NCBI GenBank assembly: GCA_907164885.2
Contig: OU015498.1
Span: 124,871,727-124,935,726 of the forward strand
Length of the DNA: 64,000 nt
Origin: Dolomedes plantarius
Lineage: Eukaryota > Arthropoda > Arachnida > Araneae > Dolomedidae
Reading direction: 5' to 3'
The translations under genes and the position numbers were made by a program. Numbering within the stretch: the stretch's first letter is position 1; every line of letters begins with the position of its first letter. The notes under the pieces were generated by a model, which saw nothing but the letters and a program-made list of their open reading frames with translations, did not search any database and was not told where the DNA came from. Below, one piece after another: positions 57,156 through 64,000 of the stretch.

Positions 57156-57606
57156 TTAGCTTTATACCCGGCGTTGCCCGGGTATTTATTTATCCCCTTT
57201 TTTTATTACACAGGAAAGTAATGAATTCTACTTGTAGTGTAAAATCTAAGTAATTTTATTTACAGGTATTTAAAAGTATAAATTCAGTATATAAATTATA
57301 AAGTAAAATTACAAATTCGCTATAATATTAATTTAACCTAAAACCTGATTAAAACCGACATTTTTAGTTTTCCCTTCAGGAGCAAGAATAAATAAATTCT
57401 TGGGTTAATCCATCCTTGAGCAAGAAGCGTAAAGTTGTCCGTGGGAGAAACATAGCTATCTCAAATCCATTCTGCAGCACTTATTAGACTGCTCCTGTGA
57501 ATAGTTGATCGTGATCGACAAAGCAAGTCTCACTGGAAATTGCAGTCTTTTAAAGTTAAAAGGGAGATCAGTCGGAATGAGTGGTATCCGTGGGATAAAA
57601 AATGTC
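57156..57606 (-). mobile_element. Helitron 3' end with PIF1-type helicase tail
   Basis: On the minus strand the sequence reads FIPRIPLIPTDLPFNFKRLQ, FPVRLALSITINYSQ, LCFSHGQLYASCSR and LFILAPEGKTKNV, the end of the Rep/helicase protein of Helitrons (usual form AMTINKxQGQ). It has stops and small lesions. It then ends in a hairpin (TACCCGG...CCGGGTA) and CTAA next to T, the canonical 3' end. The 5' part is missing. Confidence 0.85.
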
Positions 57607-57762
57607 ATAACTCATCCCGGTCATAACTCATCCCTGCATATATACCAAAGCAAAGCAAACACACAACATAGCAAAGTGCATATATACCTTAAATTATATT
57701 TAACAACCTCTCAATGTCCTTGGTCCCACCTTGAATATTTTCCCATACTGTGTAAATATGTG

Positions 57763-57763
<1 letters not shown>

Positions 57764-57811
<48 letters not shown>
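57764..57811. repeat. (ATT)n microsatellite
   Basis: About sixteen ATT units. Confidence 0.95.
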
Positions 57812-58367
57812 TTGCATTAGCGGTACTCAAAGCCCATAATATGGTCCGGATATAGTTAAGCGGTCCAGTTTAAACTTTAAAGAAGATCTATTAGGCGGAA
57901 TCATCAGTGACCGGAAGTGGTTAAACTCCGTGGGAATGGGAGGCCTCTTCGTGCAAAAAATAGATTGAGGGGTACTGCCCAAGATGCTCAGGGCTGTAAA
58001 TAGGACCAAAAATAGAGACTAAGTCACTAGATACTTAACAAGTCTCACAATACATGATTGTTTCCCACCTAGGTCTTCCCCGTACATTCTATGTCAAGTG
58101 CCCTCGGAATGTTTTAGAATTGTCTTGTCTTCTTTCTTTATGCTTTCACCGCCCCCTTATTTCCGTTCACAGCCCCCCAAATGTCCCCAGAGGCGCTACC
58201 GCCCCCCTGGATCGTTCCAGCGCCCCCGGGGGGCGGTATCGCCCACTTTGGGAACCGCTGCTTTAGAATATCGATATCAGTATTCAGGATAGCAGTAGAC
58301 GGGGGATAACCGATATATACTGATGCTAATACATTTTAAAATGGGGCCCGAGATAGGAATAGCAGAG

Positions 58368-58680
58368 GGCTCGAGGTAGTCTAGTGGTAGCGCGTCAGCT
58401 TTCGGTGCTGAGGGTGCTCGGTTCGAATCCCGACAAGCGCCATTAAATAACTCCGTGTCTAGTCTGGATATGGTCCGGTTAAATACTTAGACAGGAAATT
58501 CCCTATATGAGGCCAGAGAGGGTGGGAGAGGGTACGATCCCCAGATGTCGCGCCTGGGGGGGAGGCTTGGTCAAAATTAAGGTGTGACCTGGCTAAATTG
58601 GACTCCGAACATTGTAGTGCCATTATAAACCGAAGACGCACTCTTCAGCTCACCAGCTTGGAGTCTGGCCATTATGAATC
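58368..58680 (+). mobile_element. tRNA-derived SINE
   Basis: The head has an A box (TAGTCTAGTGGTAGCGC), a perfect five-pair anticodon-like arm (TCAGC...GCTGA) and a B box (GGTTCGAATCC). The acceptor ends do not pair and an unrelated ~240 bp body follows (CTGGATATGGTCCGG...), so this is a SINE and not a tRNA gene. Confidence 0.75.
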
Positions 58681-58850
58681 ATTCATATAAATTTGCGCAC
58701 GGTAACGCTGCTCAGTAAAATGTCATTTGAGGCATACTGTTGTAATCATCAAGATTTTGTAGATCTCCGAAACATTCGTCGCATAAAAATTTGGTGACGA
58801 TGCATTCATATGCGAGGTGAAAAGCATTGATTATTGTTGTTATTTTTTAA

Positions 58851-59608
58851 GGCTTCTGTGTACTAACCGTAATGAATTCGCTCACCTCAATCTATATATA
58901 TAAAACAGTTCCGTAACTGACTGACTCACTGACATACAACGCGGAGACCAAACCGCTGGACCTAAAGGGCTGAAATTTTGCATGGCGATTATTCTTATAG
59001 TGAAGGGGTGCACTAAGAAAGATTTTTAAAAATTAAATTTTTAAGCTGTTTTAGTAAATTTTTTAAAGTTTGCATTTAACATAATTTGAGGGTTATACAA
59101 TTTATATCACGAGAAAGATCATACAAATTCCTTTAAAATGAGATCTGTTTCGAATCTTGACCTCCATTTTCTGACTTTTGGTGAATTTTTAAAGATTAAT
59201 TTTTAGAATTTAATTTATTTAATTTATTTTTAGAATTTAATTTAATGCTGATCACATGATTTCTTTTTCTGGTTTTTTAAATAAATTTATCGTCACGTGC
59301 AGAACAACTAAATAGACAAAAAAAAACTTTTTTTCTTCCTAATGTGGTAGACGATTGGACATTATGTCTATAAAAATACTAATATCCAAAAATACTAATA
59401 TCCAAAAAAATATTAAAATACAATAAAAGATATTATGTTCTTCAAACTGTACTCTATTAACTGTAATATATTCTTTAGTATGTCTTATTATATTTAATTT
59501 GAATATTTTCTTCTACATTATCTTGTCTATAAAAATATCCCTTACGATTTTTTTTATATATATATTATTCTGTTCTTTTTACATCAATTGTATACATTGA
59601 TCGTCGTA

Positions 59609-59647
<39 letters not shown>

Positions 59648-60115
59648 TTTTTTCTTGGCATTAATTGCATACATTGACTGTTGTATTTAATTTGAATGTA
59701 CTCCGCAGCGAAGTGCGGGTTTTCAGCTAGTGTTAACATATGGAGGGAATTTGTCTACTATTTACTGTTACATAAAGGCTAAAAATCCAATATAAATGAA
59801 ATGGTACTTTCAGATAGCCTGAACTTTTCTACACCTTGCAACAGGATTCATTTTATAAATGTCGTCCGCTAAAGGAATTAAGGAGCGTTTAAAACACACT
59901 ATAACCAATTTCTCTTCCCGAACAATTTAAATTTTAAAATGTTACTAGAATTAAAAAAAAAACGAAAAATGCCCGAAGGTGTAAAATTTCTTTCTCTATT
60001 ACAGAGTACAATTTAAAAAAAAATCTTTATATCCAAGTAGGCAATCCCTGGACACATTTTCTTCACAGGTTAACATTGAGTTGAGCGAATCCAATAGAGT
60101 TAGTACACAACAGCC
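58851..60115. mobile_element. TTAA-type MITE, copy 2, carrying a Helitron
   Basis: Flanked by TTAA at 58847-58850 and 60116-60119. Inverted arms start GGCTTCTGTGTACTAACC and GGCTGTTGTGTACTAACT. Without the Helitron it is about 425 bp. The central part matches copy 1 (43483-44288). Confidence 0.88.
58891..59730 (+). mobile_element. Non-autonomous Helitron
   Basis: Starts TCTATATATATAAAAC after an A and ends CCGCAGCGAAGTGCGG (hairpin) plus GTTTTCAGCTAG before a T. No coding capacity. The uninterrupted site is preserved in the opposite arm of the host MITE (about 60070-60078). Confidence 0.92.
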
Positions 60116-60647
60116 TTAAACCATTAACGCTTAGATAACGCCAAGAATTGACTTTGAATGTAAAATATTAAAATGTAAAAAATATTTTTTTTTTTTGCAA
60201 TATTCTTTGCAGAAAACCAGTGCATGAAAACAAAAATATAAATACTGCTTTAATGGGTTGAGAAAACTATGCGCATTTCGTGGTGTGTTGAGCTTTCTGT
60301 CAGGAATAAAAATCATGAATATTTTATGACAGAGAAGGATAGAATTGCTATTTACTTGAGAAAACAGTATTTTATGGATTGAAAATTTTTTAAAAGAGTG
60401 GATAATGCAACATCTTCATTAGATCTGTAGATGGCGTTAGAATTTTAAGGATAAGAGAAAAAAAAATGAATAGCACTAAGTTTCATTAAATAGATGGCTG
60501 TTAAACATTTTATCTGTTATCTACTCCGAACTACTCCAAATCAGTAACTGTCTCCAAAATTCTCATTCTACTATTCCTATTTCGCTAATGCAGAATTCGG
60601 ACAAAATTTATAACAATCTTTTCTCTGTCGTCATTTACTATAATTTA

Positions 60648-62155
60648 CACTGGTGTAAGAAATTAAGAGAATTTGCAGACTTGGTCGATTATCTCTAGAA
60701 CTACTGTACCGATTTTAATGAAATTTGATATGTACATACATTGATACAATACAAAACAAATAACCATTCAATAATTGTAATACACACGCATGATCGTGTG
60801 TAACACTCGTTGGAGTCGGAAGGTATGAAACAGCGGTTGCAGAATAAACAAAAAAATGGGTTAATGGATGGTGTTATTTTGCAGCAATCGGTTAATTTCA
60901 AATTGTAACAGTAAAAATGTGTAACCACCAACGTTTTGATAATGGAATGTGGTGGCGAATTGTGGGGAGGCTAGAAGCAGGCCAATCTCAAGTCCAAATT
61001 TGTAGAGAGTTCAATTTAACGCCCAGCGTCGTGTGTAACTTATGAAAACAGTTCCAAGATACCGGATCCATCGAGAGAATGCCTAGGCAAGGTCGTCAAA
61101 GAGCCACGACGGCCAGAGAAGATCGCCATTTGTCGATTATAGCGAGGCGTAACAGGAGTGCTACAGCTTCTCAGCTCTCTCGTGACTTGTATGCAGCCAC
61201 AGGAACCCGTGTATCAAGGGTGACTGTTTCCAAAAGACTTCATGAGAGAGGGTTGTTTGCAAGAAGACCTGCTGTTTGCGTCCCACTCACTTCTACGAAC
61301 AGGTGAATCCGTTTATCTTGGTGCAGAGAGCATAGAGATTGGAGTATGGATCAATGGGCGACCATTCTCTTCACTGATGAGTTCCGGCTCAGCCTATACA
61401 CCGATTCTAGCCGTACGTTCATATGGAGAGAACCAGTGACCCGCTACCTACCCTCCAATGTCCGCGAAATCGACCATTATGGCGGAGGAGGTTTAATGGT
61501 CTGGGCAGGCATCATGCTGGATGGCCGCACACCTCTCCACTGTGACTGGTGTGAGGTATAGGGATGAGGTCTTGGAGCCCTATGTTCGCCTTTTCAGGGG
61601 TGCAGTTGGCCCTGAGTTCATTTTAATGGACGATAACGTGAGGCCACATAGAGCTCTTCTGGTCGACGAATTTCTAGAGAGTGAGGATATTCGCCGGATG
61701 GATTGGCCAGCCAGATCTCCAGACCTTAACCCCTATAGAGCATGTCTGGGACGCTTTGGGGAGGGCAATTGCAACTCGCCACCCCCTCCGAGAACCATCC
61801 AGGGAATGAAAACAGCGTTGCTGAACGAGTGGGACCAATTGCCACAGGAAATGATAAACTGCCTTATTTCAAGTATGAAATCACGCTGCGAGACCTGTAT
61901 ATCTGTAAGAGGGGACCATACCCCCTATTAACCCATCTATTAACCCATTTTTTGTTTATTCTTCAACCGCTGTTTCATACCTTCCGACCCCAACGACTGT
62001 TACGCACGATCATGCGTGTGTATTACAATTGTTGAATGGTTATTTGTTTTGTATTGTATCAATGTATGTAGATATCAAATTTCATTAAAATCGGTACAGT
62101 TTTTCTAGAGATAATCGACGAAGTCTGCAAATTCTCTTAATTTCTTAAACCAGTG
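60648..62155 (+). mobile_element. Tc1-like transposon C with ~230 bp terminal repeats
   Basis: 1,508 bp, ends CACTGGTGTAAGAAATTAAG and its complement, flanked by TA (60646-60647, 62156-62157). The inverted repeats extend inward for roughly 230 bases. Confidence 0.95.
60917..61931 (+). pseudogene. Tc1-like transposase of element C (stop and frameshifts)
   Basis: The start at 60917 reads MCNHQRFDNGMWWRIVGRLE. A TGA replaces the expected Trp codon at about 61040 (VCNL*KQFQ). The frame continues through MPRQGRQRATTAREDRHLS and ASQLSRDLYAATGTRVS, shifts near 61280, and resumes with WATILFTDEFRLS (first Asp), LMVWAGIMLDGRTPL, IRRMDWPARSPDLNP and LMDDNVRPHRA (second Asp). One extra base lies exactly in the catalytic NPIEHVW block (near 61733). 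The end is ISVRGDHTPY at 61931. Confidence 0.92.
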
Positions 62156-62236
62156 TATTTTACCTCCTCTAGTGCATTTTCCAAAAATTACTAATCCGTT
62201 ATCCGGTCCTTCGAGCTGTTTGACTTTGAACGTGTA

Positions 62237-62356
62237 AGGGCCTGTTCACACTGAATCCATAAGCGTCAGAGTAAAAATTTTTAACCACTCATATACCAAA
62301 CAGCGCCAACGGAATCTTTAACGCTGACACAGTCGGATTCTGTGTGAAGAGGCCCT
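62237..62356. mobile_element. Short MITE, copy 2
   Basis: 120 bp with 23-base inverted ends starting AGGGCCTGTTCACACTGAAT. Related to 20304-20476. Confidence 0.78.
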
Positions 62357-62359
62357 CAG

Positions 62360-63240
62360 AGTAACGATTACACCGAACTCCCGATTATCCGCACTTCATG
62401 AACGAGTGAAAGGTTAAGTAAGAAGCAAATTGTTCGAAATGGTTTCGATGTAGAACGTAGAAAATAAAAAAAAAATGAAGAAAACCCAGAACATGAAAAT
62501 TATATAATTATTTTTAACTAAACCCTAAAATCTCTGAGTGCTTAGTTTTTTTAAAGTCATACGCGGCGTATTTTCGGATTATCCCTGTTTTCTCTGCACA
62601 CCTGGTCATTAATTTGCTCTTAAAAATCGAGCGTCTAGTATAGAATATCCCAATATCTTTCAGTTGTGTTCTGTAATGCAACACCTAAAGGATTGCTGTG
62701 AAATGTATAACTGTAAAATATTCAGGACAACGAGTGTGTACCTCAATACGATGTTAGAAAAAAAAGTCACTATTCAGATTTAAACATCTTCTATCGCATA
62801 CTAACTTTATAAAGACACATCTTTTAACTGTCATACATTTGCAAACAGCGCCTCAATGTTACCTTCTGACCCGTTTCAGAGGAATATTAGGTTTTTTTCC
62901 CCATCGAAACATATTATATTCTTCTACGCATCTTCAAGCGAAAAACAAAACAAAACAAATCAAAACAAAACATATAAGGGATAGCTACAGAAGCAGTATT
63001 ACCTCACATTTTCAAAGTTATTCCGTTCACGGAACCCATTTTGACGTAAAATAGTTTTGCTTAGGGAATTTCTGATCTTTTCCATGATCCCCGTGATACT
63101 GAAAATTAAAATGTCTACTCTAATTTCCTTAATGAATCTGTTTTTTTAAAAGCAAGCTATTAATGCATATGAAATTGTATTTACCCCATTTATATCACCG
63201 TGGAGAGTGTATATTTATTACAAAACAAATATGGTCCTCT
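62360..63240. other. No gene seen
   Basis: AT-rich. A short AACAAAACA-type repeat lies at 62942-62970. No frame has a recognisable motif. Confidence 0.5.
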
Positions 63241-63243
63241 AAC

Positions 63244-63388
63244 ACAGGGATTCCCAACGGACCCAGGTGGACCCCTTTGGGGTCGACGAAAGTTTAAAAA
63301 GGGTCTACAGTATTTCAGGGGTCTATGGTGGGTCTATAATTTTTTCTGTTTTAAAATTTAATTTTTTAGGAATGTAATTATTAGATAA
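63244..63388 (+). mobile_element. hAT-like terminal fragment
   Basis: CACAGGGATTCCCAACGGAC followed by repeated GGACCCC/GGGGTC motifs resembles ZBED-type hAT ends (compare 54253). No matching right end is in the window. Confidence 0.45.
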
Positions 63389-63866
63389 CTAGCGGCCCGT
63401 CCCGACTTTGTCCGGGTTGAACAAAATATTATACCAGTAAATTTCCAGTTGATAGCCAATAAATTGTAAATCTTGTTTTACCTTAATAATAACCTAAATA
63501 ACACCTTAAATTAATTTTATGTTAGTTAATAATTAAAATAAATTTTTAAAAAGAAAAAGGCGTGCCGGAGAATGGCTAGGTTTGAACCGCTAGCGTCAGA
63601 ACAGAAGCCCACCGCGATAGCACCACGATAAGGATCGTTGAAATCTTCGGAACAAAAAGCGGTAGAAGACAGTAGCGGAAACAATGGAGATTGTTAGAAT
63701 TAAGCCCCTAACTTTATTTCTACTGATCAGATATACATAATATATAGCCTATGTCCATCTGGAATAATGTACCTTTCATACAGTGAAGGAATTTTTCAAA
63801 TAGGTGCAGTGGTTCTGTAGATTACCCTCCACGTACAAAATCGCTCTCTTTATATATAAGTATAGA
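63389..63866 (-). mobile_element. Short non-autonomous Helitron with a tRNA-like segment
   Basis: On the minus strand it starts TCTATACTTATATATAAAG after A (63866) and ends with a GC-rich hairpin (CCCGGAC AAA GTCGGG, one bulge) then CTAG before T (63389). Inside, 63565-63640 on the minus strand has a B box GGTTCAAACC and an A-box-like region. Confidence 0.82.
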
Positions 63867-64000
63867 TAATATCAGTTTTAATATGTATAAATTCAGATTT
63901 GCATAGGGCGGAGTGATCCACGCATCTAAAGTCGAATGTCATGACGCTTTTGTATATGCCTCGAATGCCGCCGTCGGCTTTTATTTGTGTACCAACACTA

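Larger units (their letters stand above)
54253..58260 (-). mobile_element. ZBED/SCAND3-type hAT transposon
   Basis: Ends CAGGGGTTCCCAAAC (left) and CAGCGGTTCCCAAAG (right, complement), each followed by a CCGCCCCC block, flanked by 8 bp duplications TTTTAGAA (54245-54252) and CTTTAGAA (58261-58268) with one mismatch. The transposase occupies the left third. A Helitron remnant lies inside at 57156-57606. Confidence 0.9.

Noticed and set aside
58368..58442. Functional tRNA gene
   Set aside because: Good A and B boxes and anticodon arm, but the acceptor ends do not pair and a SINE-like body follows.

Overview
The window is AT-rich animal DNA packed with transposable elements and dinucleotide microsatellites. 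The mix (Tc1-like, Tigger/pogo, piggyBac, Merlin, hAT/ZBED-type, Harbinger, Helitron and gypsy relics) and the style of the Tc1 transposases point to an arthropod, most likely an orb-weaving or related spider. This assignment is an inference from element families, not from a marker gene.

The window contains one clear host gene, on the minus strand, running from a TATA box at 52961-52967 to a poly(A) signal at 20885-20890. Exon 1 (coding 52837-52783) is a signal-peptide exon with a strong start context and a GTAAGT donor. An 11.2 kb intron follows. Exon 2 (41612-21062) is a single 20.55 kb exon. The splice is phase 1 on both sides and creates a signal peptide ending in an A-x-A cleavage motif. 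The product is a secreted protein of about 6,870 residues (assuming one missing base at about 30988). It has an acidic Tyr/Thr/Glu-rich head, 20 copies of a ~106-residue Lys/Arg/Tyr-rich, probably helical cassette carrying two cysteines, long polyampholyte linkers built from a 27-residue Lys/Asp/Glu/Gly/Pro/His submodule, and a Tyr/Asn/Ser/Asp/Gln-rich tail. I do not recognise the family. It has no spidroin terminal domains that I can see. A gland-secreted, phase-separating fibre, glue or coating protein is my working guess.

Layout. 1-2.7 kb: a non-coding LTR element with two 300 bp repeats. 3.6-10.6 kb: a decayed gypsy element carrying two nested stacks (Merlin interrupted by a Tc1; a hAT-type MITE interrupted by another). 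11.2-12.7 kb: a piggyBac pseudogene split by a TTAA MITE. 13.8-15.2 kb: a Tc1. 16.7-19.1 kb: a nearly intact Tigger. 19.4-20.5 kb: small fragments. 20.9-53 kb: the giant gene, whose intron holds hAT, Harbinger, TTAA-MITE and Tigger-MITE relics. 54.25-58.26 kb: a ZBED-type hAT with a Helitron helicase remnant inside. 58.3-60.1 kb: a tRNA-derived SINE, then a TTAA MITE carrying a Helitron. 60.6-62.2 kb: a third Tc1. 62.2-63.9 kb: short MITE, hAT end and Helitron.

Nearly all transposase genes are broken, so the transposons are a record of insertions, not active genes. The giant gene is the only locus with an intact promoter, start, splice and coding logic.
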